Below are positions 35,650 to 46,974 of a DNA stretch of 64,000 nt, piece by piece. This DNA comes from Thysanoteuthis rhombus (taxonomy: Eukaryota > Mollusca > Cephalopoda > Oegopsida > Thysanoteuthidae), in the NCBI GenBank assembly GCA_963457665.1, contig OY735225.1, positions 3,414,086 to 3,478,085 of the forward strand. Direction: 5' to 3'. The stretch's first letter is position 1, and every line of letters starts with the position of its first letter. Both the position numbers and the translations under genes were made by a program. The notes under the pieces were generated by a model. That model worked only from the letters and a program-made list of their open reading frames with translations, was not told where the DNA came from and searched no databases.

Positions 35650-36680
35650 TACCTTGACCAACGTAGATGGAGAGGTATATGCACCGTATATACTCGTGTA
35701 AAAGTCGAATTTTTTAAGGACTATTTTTTAAAAGGTTAAATTCATGGGGTCGACTATTATATGGATACTGCTTCCAAGGGGCTAAAAATCACACTACCAT
35801 CTAAAATACCGTATCAATGAGCAGAGGACCAAATGGTATCTAAATGAATAAAAAATAAAACAATGAATTACAGTAATAATACCGATGTGTTCACAAATCA
35901 GAACACAACCCTACTAGCAAAGAAAAAGTTAGACTGCGTAGCGCTTATAAATATTTACACTAAGTCTTTTACTACATTACCCTCAGTAAACTAGCTGAAT
36001 GAAAAATTGAAGCTCATGATTACAGCATATTATCGCTACTTATCGCACCACTGCGTACATGACCGGTACCGGTGAGCAGACACAGCAGAAATGGGATGTT
36101 CCCGAAGAAATATACATCACCCTTGGATTCAGGAGCAATGGCTTATCTAGATAACGTAGGTCAGTATTGAACGTAACTATCAATATTTATGATAGCAGTG
36201 CAGCCGTATTCATGATTTCTCAGTGAAGTATTTAGTAAGACTTGTGTTTTGATGCATCAGAATATAATAGCGTAGAAAGATTAATTTCTTCATTGTAACA
36301 TTCGTGTTCACGATAATACCTCGATTCACAAATTGATTTGGGTCGACTTTCACATTAGATACATGGTAGAACCATACATTGGGAGGGGGGGGCATAATAG
36401 GGGGCTTGATCTTTAATTGAGGTCGACCTTTACTCGAGTATAAATGGTATATGTATACGGTAGTATCTGTCTTTTCGTCTGACTGTCTTCACACAGGATA
36501 TCCAAAAAGTACTCGCATTGGTGTAAGGAAGATTAGGTTAAATTTTCGGACAGATCCTATGTTATTTTTTGATCAAGAAATATTTTTTCTTTTTTTTTTC
36601 TTTCTTGTATACGCTTATTACTGTCCACACGATATCCTCACGAGTCAATTTCGATGAAATACTGTGTAAGGGTGGACAAT
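35650..36680 (+). repeat. Dispersed repeat family G, interrupted copy
   Basis: 'gaccaacgtagatggagagg' (to 35681) continues after the inserted element with 'tatacggtagtatctgtc', 'gatatccaaaaagtactcgc' and 'agggtggacaatag' (36454-36680). This matches the intact order at 48152-48500. The family begins with the widespread 'acctctgccaacgaagatgg' type sequence. Confidence 0.6.
35682..36447. mobile_element. Element Q, DNA transposon-like insertion
   Basis: About 766 bp with inverted ends: left 'tatactcgtgtaaaagtcga', right 'tcgacctttactcgagtata'. It is flanked by TATATG on both sides (35676-35681 and 36448-36453), extendable to GGTATATG, and it splits a family G copy. The target duplication is therefore 6-8 bp. 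The interior encodes nothing conserved, so it is non-autonomous. An 8-bp duplication would suggest hAT, but the exact ends are ambiguous. Confidence 0.65.
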
Positions 36681-36796
36681 AGACTACGAGAGAAGTGATT
36701 AAACTTTCCATGCACAATTACTTCCCTTAACAATTGTGTCGGCAGTAGTATGTGCCCTCCGAGTGCTTTCTAGTTTTTCAGTTGTTTTTGGTGTGA

Positions 36797-37030
36797 TCGC
36801 AACCAATGTTGCCAAATCAAAATACCCTCCCCCGCTAATCTGACCACGAAAAGCGTGAAAAAAACACCAAAACGCAACCCCCAAAACCGTCAGCCATTTT
36901 ATGGCTATTTTAAATAGCTACAAGTAGGCCAACACGGCTGAAAAATAGCGCTCAGGGTTGAAATTTTGCGCTACTGAATCAAGAAACACAGTAAATTTAG
37001 CGCAAAAGGCGCTAAATTGGCTACGCTGAT
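36797..37030. mobile_element. Family V element, copy 2
   Basis: 'accaatgttgccaaatcaa' at the left and 'ggcgctaaattggctacgct' at the right are inverted ends, and the interior has 'ccattttatggctatttt'. It is followed by three copies of a 12-bp unit 'ccacaacagtta' (about 37048-37083). Confidence 0.45.
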
Positions 37031-37089
37031 GCAATAACACAATAACCACAACAGTTACCACAACAGTTACCACAACAGTTACCATCGTT

Positions 37090-39535
37090 TTGGTAACAGT
37101 GACAACAACAGAGTAAACGTACCCGGATCAACTCGTAGTGAAATGAACCCCCTTCACCCCAAACGAAAACAACAGCTAACAGTCAATAGCGCCTTTATGA
37201 ATAAAAAGGGTGAGACGGGAAACCACACGAGTGCAGGGACTTTGAGAGGGGTATGCAGCCGATGCATCGCACCAGGTTCCGGGATGAGGGGGAGCAAAGC
37301 GGTTCTGAGAGTTTCTTGGTTAGAGCTGTGTATCGGAACTTGTAAGTCGATATGATGTGTCCATTAATAAAATAGGTTGACTATCATTTAACGACGAGCG
37401 AACATAATTTGGCGCGCTGGGGTTAGTAGATGAAAACTAGGATGGCTGAGGAAGGAACGAGGAGGCCGAAAACAGCTTTGCAAGGCCTTCTAGAATTTCT
37501 TTCGGAAGTCCTGCAGGAGAATGCTGCAATTGCGTCCAAACAGAATTTTTTTTTTTTAATACAGGCCTCAACAGAGTGAAGAGGAAAGTGAGTAATTCAC
37601 TATGCGGAATTGTGCAACTGATTCAGTTTCGACTATGTTTTTAAAAAAATAAAAAAACGGTATCAGCACTAACCAGAGACTGCCCTAGAAAAATAAAAAA
37701 GAATATCCTTACATCGCTGAAATGAATCACCACAGCCCGCACGTGCACCAGAACTATCTTAGAATAATCTAAAAAAGAGATCTATGATCTAGAATTATCT
37801 AAACTTTTTATCATCTATACAAAAGATATCAGTACCTTGCATAAATGAATCACCATATCCCACGCATGTACCACAACAAATTATCTAAAAAAAAATATCT
37901 AAAGAAAAGATAGATCTTTTATCTAAAATCACCTAAAAAAATACCAGCACAAAATTTGAGCAGAATGACTATAGCACTTTTTTGAAAAAGCAAAAAAGGT
38001 TTTTAGATGATGTTTAGAGGTGCAATCATGCAATTTTTCAAGGTTATGACTCTCGAAAATGTTAAGTGAAGCTCCCTGAGATACACACTCACAGAGAGAG
38101 AGAGAGAGAAGGATCTGTAGCCCTCTTGGCTGGTTTGTCGGCTATTTTCGAGGCTAGGATGATTCGATAAGATATTCTGGAAGTTTGAAATCTAGACAGG
38201 TCATCCCTATGAGAGGACTGGATTTTATCGTCGTTAAGTTTTTCATAAATAAATAAATAAATAAATATGCCCAACGGTAAACATGGCTGCACCTGCAGAC
38301 CACAGTGTGAAGACGAAAAAAAAAAAAAGAAGAAGAAAGATTGGAGAAATACCTGGCCTCACCAGGAAACTGAGAAAATTGTGGAACGTGAAGTTTTGGG
38401 TTATGCTCACCATTGTTGGTGCGCTTGGAACCGCTCACCCCCTCCATAGAATCGTGATTATATCAATTAGAAATTTGAGGAAGAATTGAGACCATCCTGA
38501 TCATAGCGTTGTTAGGGTCTTCGAGGATACTGAGTAAGGTTTCAGAGACTTATTGTCACCCAGCCTCTAAAAATTAGGTATAAAAAAATCTATTGAAAAA
38601 CATGATCAGAATAAATTCTATTTATGATATGACTGGCGTTTTCCACTGGAAAATATTAAAGATAGAATTAAAAAAAACAAACAACATAAACAAAAAAAAA
38701 ACCCATCACGATTAAGTGAAAAAAAAACTTTTTTCCGTCTCACCCATTTTTTTTTTTTCTTAGAATGGGTTTCGTGGAATACTAATACTAATGGGGAAAA
38801 GAACTCGGGCCGTTTTCGCTTGTCCCCGCTTCACTTACTAATCGTATTGTTAATTAAATCTAATTTTTTTTTAAAGTTACCCCCCGCCTAACACAAACTA
38901 ATATTTGCCCTGACTGATGTCAGTCTAACCCTGACCTCTCATCCTAATCTTAATCCGAGGTTATTATATTGATAACAGCCAAGCTGCGGAAACCTTTCTT
39001 AATTTTACATTTATTTAGAAAACCGTAGCTAGTGTAGCAGGACTAACAAAAAAGTACCGAAGCATTCACAATTCACCAGGAATGTTTTGGGAAAAACAAA
39101 ACTTATAACCTGTACTAGCAAGACCTTTGGCTGGAGCCTTGAACACTAGGTGCCACCCGTAAGATTCATTCGGGGGACATGAACATCATTTGCAAACCGA
39201 ACGAAGTACAAAATTTTGCCATCAGTCCTCGAGCGAATGCTGTGGGGCAATTAGGAAAGGGACGGCAGAAACTACATTTTTTTGTCAAATTGTTTAATTT
39301 TATGGGAAGCGCCTCTTATAATGAAAAATTATCTTTTTTTTAAAAATTTTTTTAAAAGATATTTTTTTAAAAATGTCCGGAGGTAAAATTTAGTTAGTAG
39401 CAAATTTCTGCATTTAATTGACACATTTAAAAACGAGCATCTATTAAATTCCATTTTCATTTTTGGCGAAAATTATCATAATTGCAATAACTCTAGCCCA
39501 TGGATAGAAGATAGAAATTTCTTATGGTTCGTTTG
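37090..39535. other. Intergenic stretch with family S copies
   Basis: Two family S copies at about 37710-37770 and 37831-37890 ('taccttgcataaatgaatca', 'cacgcatgtaccacaac'), followed by a body segment at 37938-38045. Short (GA)n at 38092-38110 and (AAAT)n at 38246-38266. No gene. Confidence 0.45.
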
Positions 39536-39545
39536 TACAATTGTA

Positions 39546-39796
39546 ATATTGTAGTGCCCCCTATATTTTTAGTTAGACCAGATTTGGCATCGGGGGGCCA
39601 GATTTATGGCTGCTAGATATATTAGCCCCCCCAAAATATGAATTACCAGGATTCACTGTAGTGCCCCCTATATTTTTATTTGGACCAGATTTGGCATCGG
39701 GGGCCAGATTTAGGGCTGCTAGATATATTAGCCCCTGAAATCTGGCCCCCGACGCCAAATCTGGTCTAACTAAAAATATAGGGGGCACTACAATAT
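39546..39796. mobile_element. Foldback element with about 55-60-bp arms
   Basis: Left arm (about 39546-39603, with 'gtagtgccccctatattttt' and 'agttagaccagatttggc') and right arm (about 39739-39796, with 'gccaaatctggtctaact' and 'aaaaatatagggggcactac') are near-perfect inverted repeats. Between them (39658-39735) is an extra, direct copy of the left arm. TA flanks both termini, compatible with a TA target duplication. No protein: the 71-codon minus frame is produced by the arms. Confidence 0.8.
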
Positions 39797-39799
39797 CAT

Positions 39800-41170
39800 A
39801 TAAGTATAACTGTACAAAATGGCCTTCAATGGTTAAATACCGTGAGATACTTTAGGGACAAGAAACGTATTGTTCAAGAAATTTTTCCTCGTCATAAATT
39901 TCAGGTATATCTTTAACAAATTTTATTTATAAATCCGGATTTGTATTTTTTTTATATGCAACATTATTTTATGATCATGAGTTTCAATCTCTTCTATAAA
40001 ATTTATCAAATAAATAATACTTCAGGAAAGGACTATTAAGTAGCCAGAGGGCGAATACATACCACTGTCATCACCGTACGGCTTCTTTTTATATAGAATT
40101 GAAAAAAATAGAAAAAACTCTCACTCGAAAACAATGCCCAGGATCCATCCCAAAATTCAATCACTTTTTTCTTACCTTATGACGCGCCTGTCTGCTATAT
40201 TTTATTGAGAACTTTTGGAGATATCGTGTGAACAGTCATGAGCGTGAACAAGAAAAATGGCAAAATATCCTACAGTCAGAAACAAATCCACCCTAAAATC
40301 TAATCACTTCTTCCTTACCCATAGCATCCTCTTTCAGCAAATTTAATTGAAATTCATTGTGAACTTCTGGAGATATCGTGTGGACAGACAGATAGACAGA
40401 CAAACAAAACGTCGGACAGAAAAATAGGGGCAATGCACGTGTTTCTCTGAAAACAATTGAAATTCATTTACTATCTTCACGCTGAACTCCAAGGGAAGCA
40501 ACTCTTCATTTTACTGTTTTTCATTCGTGAGTGACTTACCTGGTCTTGTGGCCACAAAAAGGTGAAGTATGCTCAATCTCGGGAGGGAGGGGGTTGAGAT
40601 CAGTTTCTCCTGGGCAGCATCTTCCATTTGCATTAGTGGCAAAAGGGCCAGTGTCGCCTTGGCGCTTCCAGGACACAAGTTGCAGGGCCTGAGCAATTTT
40701 CGTCATTAAACTGATCTTGTGTCAAATTAGCCCGCTGGAGGCAAATGAATCTAATGACGTTACAAAGACTGAAGCTGATGTGAGATTTTCAAAGTCTTCA
40801 ATGAATGCAGGTGTTTATTCGCCTCCACACGAGAGCAAATATGACATAAGGTCAGGTTTTATGTAGGGTCCTACATGCGTACGTACGCTTGGTTAAAGGC
40901 AAAAAATTGTCCAGTCGCATCGGTATTTTCCGCAGGCGTTATGATTTATCCCAGGTACGACCTACTTACTGCACTGGGGTGTAGGGTAGGGCACCGTCTG
41001 TGCGATGGATTCCCAGGAGCGAGGTGCACTTTATTTATCTTGTGCCTCACCGAAAGATGCAACATAACTGACCCCAAGGCAATCCTGTAGTTGAACAGTC
41101 GAACCACCATGATTGTTGGTCAGTTTAAAATACCAATTTAGATAGAAAAATTCAACAGATCTTGTTAGTC
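39800..41170. other. Unassigned stretch with one exon-like segment
   Basis: Two related segments, 'gagatatcgtgtgaacag' (40212) and 'gagatatcgtgtggacag' (40370) with 'attgagaacttttgg' type context, form a diverged direct repeat. The only exon-like signal is at 40540-40706 (separate entry). Confidence 0.4.
40540..40706 (-). CDS. Low-confidence exon candidate
   Basis: On the minus strand an ATG at 40704-40706 opens a frame of about 55 codons ('GDTGPFATNANGRCCPGET', 'FCGHKT') that reaches a perfect CAG/GTAAGT donor at 40540. An alternative acceptor ('ttgctcag') lies at 40689-40690. An in-frame stop lies upstream of the ATG. It is on the same strand as the 33-kb exon and 7 kb upstream. Joining it to acceptors just before 33.1 kb gives only a short upstream frame ending at the ATG, so if linked it would be 5' UTR. 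Confidence 0.25.
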
Positions 41171-41174
41171 ATTC

Positions 41175-41640
41175 AATTGAAATCGTGACATGACCAACAT
41201 CTTTAAAAAGCACGCTGTGTTGGGGGTGATCAATCAAAAATTGGAAAAAGGGGTCATTAACGGATACGTGACTTCTTTAACCTTTTTTTGGATTGAGTGG
41301 TGATCAATAAAAAGTCAGAATTTTCACAAAAACAAGCACGGAAACTACCGGACACGAATTAATGGTTCAGTTCAGCATAAACTTACATTACAAACAGATC
41401 CCCTCATCTAAAAGCCTACTTAGAGAGATTTTCAAAAAACAAAAAAAAAATCGTTTTCTAGACATAATAAGGGGTACATTTTCAGCCCTCTAGCTTTATT
41501 AATACGGACTGCATGCGTGATACATACATACATACATACATACATACATACATACATACATAGCCGGCAAGCCAACTTAAAGATTGAAAAAACCTGTGTT
41601 TACAGTTCTGGTGACAGCTTCGGTTGATAGTTTCTAAAGA
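41175..41640 (-). repeat. Family T copy with (TACA)n expansion
   Basis: Reverse complement of family T: 'tgttgggggtgatcaatca', 'aatggttcagttcagcataa', 'ctagctttattaatac', a (CATA)n tract at 41522-41562, 'gccaacttaaagattg', 'ggttgatagtttctaaag'. Confidence 0.6.
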
Positions 41641-41739
41641 AAAAATTTGTTTGACAATATCAATAATTTTTTTTATTGCAATTCATATTTTCATTTGTAG
41701 AATTTTAATGGACAACATAGCAACTTTCAAAATCATAGA

Positions 41740-42190
41740 GATACTGTACCCCCGATTATATGGTAAAATATACCTAGAGTTAAAACAAGAACCATAAGTT
41801 CAAGGATGAGTCCACCATCTGTTGTAGTAGTAACAGAAGGAAGAAAAGGATGGAGAGTCTTTTTTTGAATCAATTGATTCTCATACTTGCAAAATATTGA
41901 AATATGGAAATATTCTGCAAGTATTATATTCAATAAAAACCGTAAATAGCAATCTTAGCATTATTTGGCAATTTTTGGCTTTTTTAGAGTACAAAAATGC
42001 TGAAATTGGACATTCTATTATGACATTATAGCTGGTAAAAAAATTGATCGGATTTGATTTTTATTTAACGACGTCACATATTCTAATTCGCCTCCTCCAT
42101 CTTTCTGTTAATTAACGTAAGTGGAACCGACTGGCCGACCAAAAAGTGTCTGATAGAGATGTACAGACATGTCTGACAAGTGGTGGAGCG
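41740..42190 (+). repeat. Family R, copy 2
   Basis: 'gtccaccatctgttgtagta', 'ttgattctcatacttgcaaa', 'tattatattcaataaaaacc', 'acgacgtcacatattc', 'ggaaccgactggccgacc' and 'atagagatgtacagacatg', in family order. Confidence 0.6.
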
Positions 42191-42439
42191 TTCACTTTTA
42201 TACCTGATTAGTTGGTATTTTGTTGTGCCTGACCTGCAAGCGCCCTCATGACAACTGTGATAATTTGGGACGCTAAACTCCGAAATCGACTTTCGGTCTG
42301 GATTTCTGAAATGAGGAATTACATCATTATCGTTCGCTGAATTATTCGGTCTGATCCGCTCTTGCTCGCCACCGACCTGCACCCTTTTCAGGAATTGGTG
42401 GCACCTGTCCTTGTCATTGGGTCTTATCATAACGAGCAA
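42083..42439 (-). CDS. Unassigned 118-codon frame
   Basis: The longest non-repetitive minus frame in this area ('NDKDRCHQFLKRVQVGGEQE' in part, later 'HEGACRSGTTKYQL'), overlapping family R at its 3' end. A TATA-like 'ggtataaaagtg' (minus strand, about 42195-42206) lies inside it. I recognise no family. Repeat-derived chance frame is likely. Confidence 0.15.
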   Translation of the reverse strand: MLVMIRPNDKDRCHQFLKRVQVGGEQERIRPNNSANDNDVIPHFRNPDRKSISEFSVPNYHSCHEGACRSGTTKYQLIRYKSERSTTCQTCLYISIRHFLVGQSVPLTLINRKMEEAN

Positions 42440-42556
42440 GGTTGTAGATTAGCTCTCAATCCTGCCCTCCCGTTGTCACAGTGCCTATCGAAGACTTGTG
42501 TAACCCCAGCCGAGACTCTGCTCTCTTCAGACATTCTTAGGTACTTCACCTCCTGC

Positions 42557-42851
42557 CAGTGTTGCTAAGTATAGACAAAACTGTCTTTAAAATCGGCTGA
42601 CACCAGCCAAATCTCAGATGATATATATTCTAAATGTCATCTACGTATAATCATTCAAAGCCCATTTATTGAAAGAAATGACTATATGCTACTCAAGAAC
42701 AAATTGAACGTTTATTTTTTGATTAACTCACCAGATTTAATCGGCTATCGTAGATATTTTATATATTAGAAAAAACAAACAAACAAACAACAACAAAAAA
42801 AAAAATAAAACAAAAAAAGAGCTAGATTTATTGGCCAATTTAGCAACCCTG
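42557..42851. mobile_element. hAT-like MITE
   Basis: 295 bp with inverted ends 'cagtgttgctaa' and 'ttagcaaccctg'. Flanks cctcctgc (42549-42556) and cttcctgg (42852-42859) agree at 6 of 8 positions, compatible with an aged 8-bp target duplication. CAG...CTG termini and 8-bp duplication are hAT features. Interior AT-rich, no protein. Confidence 0.6.
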
Positions 42852-43208
42852 CTTCCTGGCGTCTGCATTAAAATGCCTGCTGATATCACTGGAGTCCCGA
42901 CAGAGGAGCACCTCCTCTCCAGTACAAGAAACCCTGAACTACTCGCCGAGGTTACCGAATGGAGAGCTGGATTTTGTTGATCTCCCTCCTATACAGTGTG
43001 GCACTGCACAGGCTTCCCGGCTAACCTATCCATCTGGAATACTGTGGGAGAGAATGGGAGAGGGGATACGTGGTGGTACGGTGTATAGCTACTTCTCTAT
43101 TTCCAGGATTTTTGTATGTTTAATGTCCACCAATGGAGATATTACCGTATACCTACTTACAAAAAACTACCTCGCTGTATACGTACTTCCCAGAAACCAT
43201 TATTATTG

Positions 43209-43211
<3 letters not shown>

Positions 43212-43259
<48 letters not shown>
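43212..43259. repeat. (CA)n microsatellite
   Basis: About 24 uninterrupted CA units; His/Thr-repeat frames here are artefacts. Confidence 0.95.
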
Positions 43260-43260
<1 letters not shown>

Positions 43261-43536
43261 TTTTAAGGTGGAATTATCAAAATGTAACCAGTTCAAAATT
43301 TGAGCATCTGCGTAATATAATACACTACGTGAAGGTCAATATTTTTTATTTTCAACATTTAACAAGGGAGATAACTATTGAGTGCTAATTGAAGAGTAGT
43401 CTCCCTTACTTTTTTCCATTCATTCTGTAAATGTGCAAAACATCCTGGTCCGTTATGTATAAACATAAGCATGACAATGCATAACTACGTAACGTTTTTC
43501 ATATTTTGAAATTTCTAACACAATTGCAAAATCATT

Positions 43537-43834
43537 TTACGGATTTTACGCCATATAAGACGCACTCATTTCCCAAGTTCTGTCTCGGGTGGCGAACGCT
43601 TTAGTTCATTAACGTTATTGCACGATGTAGAAACATTTGAAACACCCAGCCACAGCAGGGTTGAATGTAGATTTGAATATATAAGAACATTTGAATAACC
43701 CAATTGTGTTGAGGGCTATGAAGATCGGGGGTAAAGAGGGTGTCCTTGTTTTTTTGTTTTTTTTTAAAATATGCTTGCAAAAAATTTAGGTGCATTTAAT
43801 ATGGCTGTGCGTCTTATGCTATAAAATTCGGTAA
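43537..43834 (-). mobile_element. Family P inverted-repeat element, copy 2
   Basis: Ends 'attttacgccatataagacg' and 'gtgcgtcttatgctataa' are inverted. The interior, reversed, matches 4636-4885 ('cttcatagccctcaacacaa', 'ttattcaaatgttc'). About 298 bp, non-coding. Confidence 0.7.
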
Positions 43835-44199
43835 ATACTGCCGTCAGTTATGACTGCATTGGTACATTTGTATGAATACATTGGGGTTGTGTATATAAGA
43901 TACGTCTTTAAAAATAGCCGAGTCTCTTCTTGTCTCCTTCATGGTTGGAGACTATGAAATTTGATATTTGAGTATGAGTTGCTAAAAACTGGGCGAAGTG
44001 GAACATCTGGGGGGTGGGGGAGCTGATGGCAGGATAAAGGAAAGACATTATTGGATCACTTTAACATCCCCTCTCCCTGTACTGGTTTTGGGCGGGGTCG
44101 TACGCAAGGCAATGCGAACAGTGCAGTTACTCGGGGTCCCAAGATTGGGGGGGGTAGGGGGGCAAATATAGACCTGTCAAGTTTCAATGTTAAGAATGA

Positions 44200-44570
44200 G
44201 TGAGAATAGTGTAATTTTTTGGGGGGGGGGGTGCAAAAAAGAAATTTGGATCACGGGTAGGAAAATTTAGGGGCCTTTTAGGAGAGTTTGGGGCATGTCT
44301 CCCCCCAGAGAAAATCTTTTGGATTATGCAACCAAGGTTGGCTAAAATTGTGTTTCAGGGCATATCGGCTACTGAATTCAAGTGTTGTCTTGAAGTCTAT
44401 TTAAAACATGTTTCATCCAAGACAAGATTTTCATTAGGAATTTAAACCAATTAAATAAATCCAACACTTGTAATGCGTAAGAATTCTCCTTTCATGCGTG
44501 TGAGCGTGAGAATGTATCAAATGCGCGTGTCTCACGCATTCTGCGTGAAACTTGGAAGGTCTGAAAATAT
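44200..44570 (-). repeat. Family X copy, minus strand
   Basis: 'gtttcagggcatatcggcta', 'tttaaaacatgtttcatcc', 'gtgtgagcgtgagaatgt', 'cacgcattctgcgtgaaact' and 'tggaaggtctgaaa' are the reverse of 49.92-50.27 kb and 5.93-6.18 kb. Confidence 0.55.
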
Positions 44571-45019
44571 GTCTAGAAAAAAGATTTCTCCATAGATGTG
44601 TCCACACGCGTGTCTGTAAGATGGCGTGTAGGTCTGTCAGACGCTCCATTGCCAATATGCCCAGAATCGATTTTCGGCTCATCGTAGAAAGAATCTTTTT
44701 TACTTCAGCATCTTCGCTCCACTCATCATTATTAGAGAATAGAGCTAAAATCGGGTAGTTTCCACCCGTTATGTCAAGTTTTAGAAGGGGTTCAATTTAC
44801 TATAGAAATACGATGTGTAATTGGACCCTAACTTTATGTCTACTTGAAATCACACCATCCAGAGAATAAAAAGAATTTTCAAATGATGTCATAAAAATTC
44901 GAAGAAGGCAATGATTTGATCAGACGTTCTTTCTTTAGGAAGTTGTTTTTTTAGCTGACCTCATATTGATACTATAAAAAACGACAGGCATCCTCCGACA
45001 TGACGTAGTTCTCGAAATC

Positions 45020-45180
45020 AAAGAAGCAATTACTGTATTGATACAGGCATCCCCGATATAGCACTGTTTGCAATATATACATATTGTACTGATCAAAAAT
45101 ATTTATTATATTAATACAGGTTTTCTCTGATAAAACGCGGTTCGTTATAGTGAGGTTCACGATGTACACATATTGGGTGT
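45020..45180. repeat. 'Spaced' terminal motif repeat of a DNA element
   Basis: 'gatacaggcatccccgatat' (about 45040) and 'aatacaggttttctctgata' with 'cgcggttcgttatagtgagg' (about 45112) are two diverged copies of one terminus type, about 70 bp apart. Probably a decayed MITE. Confidence 0.35.
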
Positions 45181-45309
45181 GAATCTCTTCACTCTGTGAC
45201 AGAAGAGTGATGTAAGTAAAAGCTGATCTGCGTCAGACAGGGGAGGGGCGATTCTTCTTGGAAATCACTTTGCCCTTCCTGGTGAATTAATTTTACGATG
45301 CATCTCCAT

Positions 45310-45540
45310 TCCAGTGTTGCCAATTTAGCTTAGCACCTTTCACGCTAAATTTAGCGTACTTCTCATTCCGGCGGTGCGAAAAAGCATTAAATTAGTGCGG
45401 GCGTGCTAGAACATTTTAGGCATTTGGGTGTGTGATTTTGACCATTTATAGTATCTTTTTGGTGATTTTTAGCTATTTCTGGCATTTTATGGCTATTTCT
45501 TTCCTTTTTTTTTTTTGTAATTAGCGCCTTTTTTAACAAC
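45310..45540 (+). mobile_element. Family V element, copy 3
   Basis: 'ccagtgttgccaatttagct' at the left, 'gaacattttaggcatttggg', 'atagtatctttttggtgatt' and 'taattagcgcc' toward the right. Matches 16.76 kb and the other family V copies. Confidence 0.5.
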
Positions 45541-45544
45541 AGTG

Positions 45545-46970
45545 TGCACTTCTGCCTCTCCAATTTGCTGTATCCTGGCGACGGGCTTGAAAAAGACTTA
45601 TTGCATTGTAGCAACGGTAAATGGAATGTGGATGCATTGTAGGACTAATGTCTTAGTTTCAATGCCTACTAATAGAGACATCGACGTATACGTAGTCACC
45701 AAAATCCAGCCCTAGGGTATACCTAGCTTCCAGAACCCGTTTCGATCACTTTATTTTTCGATGTTTTTCCAGTGTTTCATTCATTCGAAGATTACTTGTC
45801 ACATAGAGTTCGATTATTGATCCATAAAAGACTTTACATTAAATCAAACATTATAATTCTATAAATATTTCATTTCTGTTCTGATATGGTCGGACTATTT
45901 TCCTCGTCTATTTGTTCACAACGTCCCGGCGGTCGTTGGGTATCGTTGGATCTAGAATATGAAATCACTTCGAAGAGCACATGCTTGATTGGACTGGACT
46001 GGACATGTCACATTCAATTTTTGGATATCCGGTTTGTGTTTTAGGTGTCAACAATTTCCTTATCATGAGAGGTTTCCAGATGCTATTGACATCGATGCCC
46101 GATCGGCTGGTTAGATCGACTGAAAAAACGTACGTTTTGATTTTTAAAATTATAGCTAAATACAAGAATAGAAAGACCTCTCCACAAATGTTATGCACTG
46201 GGCCATATCAATACTAAATTTGATCCCGAGTTTAGGCCTTTGGGGCGGGCTTTTCCGACCATAGCTGACAATACGTCCAAAATCGCCATTCTTCCTCTGC
46301 TTGTGGGAGACTCGTTGCCAGTTACTGACTGGTAACAAACAAGCAGCTTCTTAAAACTTGAAATACACGGCAAATCACAAATTTTAATCATCAAAGTCTG
46401 TTTATTGCAAGTAATTACAACTACCAAGTCATACATACATGGAAGGGTTAAATGAGTTATATAAAGTATATAGGTAAATACATATATGCATGTAAATACA
46501 TGCCAGCAAAAACTGTAAGTAGATGTTTAATATTCCCGTACTCCAATTACAGTAGATCTGAATTAAAAGCATTTATCTCATTAATTTATCTAAAACAATT
46601 GAAGGTGTAGTGGTAATTATTAATTCATTTCTTATTACACAAACCAGCATTTTTAATAATTATATTGTTGAAAAGAAGGGTGGGCCCTTGGCAATTGCCC
46701 TTTTTTCGTCCCCCCCCCCCTAAATCTGGTCCTGCTCAAAGTATAAGTATAACTATCACCAGAAACATCTAACCATTTAGAGGGATACCAACAGGAATCC
46801 ATGTGGCATAAGAGATTTGGTGAATATGGATATAAAATGTTAACTAACCTTATGAGTAAACAATATCTCTATTAACCTTATCACTAGAAGAAATTAGTTC
46901 CTATATTTGTCCGAATTTCCTTAACTTTCCCTAGATTACGACGGTTCGCGATTAAACAATCCCTTTAGAT
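45545..46970. other. Unassigned stretch with element W relative
   Basis: At about 45985-46130 the minus strand encodes 'IDVNSIWKPLM', similar to the element W interior. C run at 46710-46721. No gene established. Confidence 0.4.
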
Positions 46971-46974
46971 TACT

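Noticed and set aside
39573-39788. 71-codon minus-strand frame
   Set aside because: Lies wholly within the foldback arms.
42190-42210. TATA-box promoter on the minus strand
   Set aside because: A single TATAAA-like word at the edge of family R, with no initiator or gene attached.
43054-43388. His-Thr repeat frames
   Set aside because: Translation of (CA)n.
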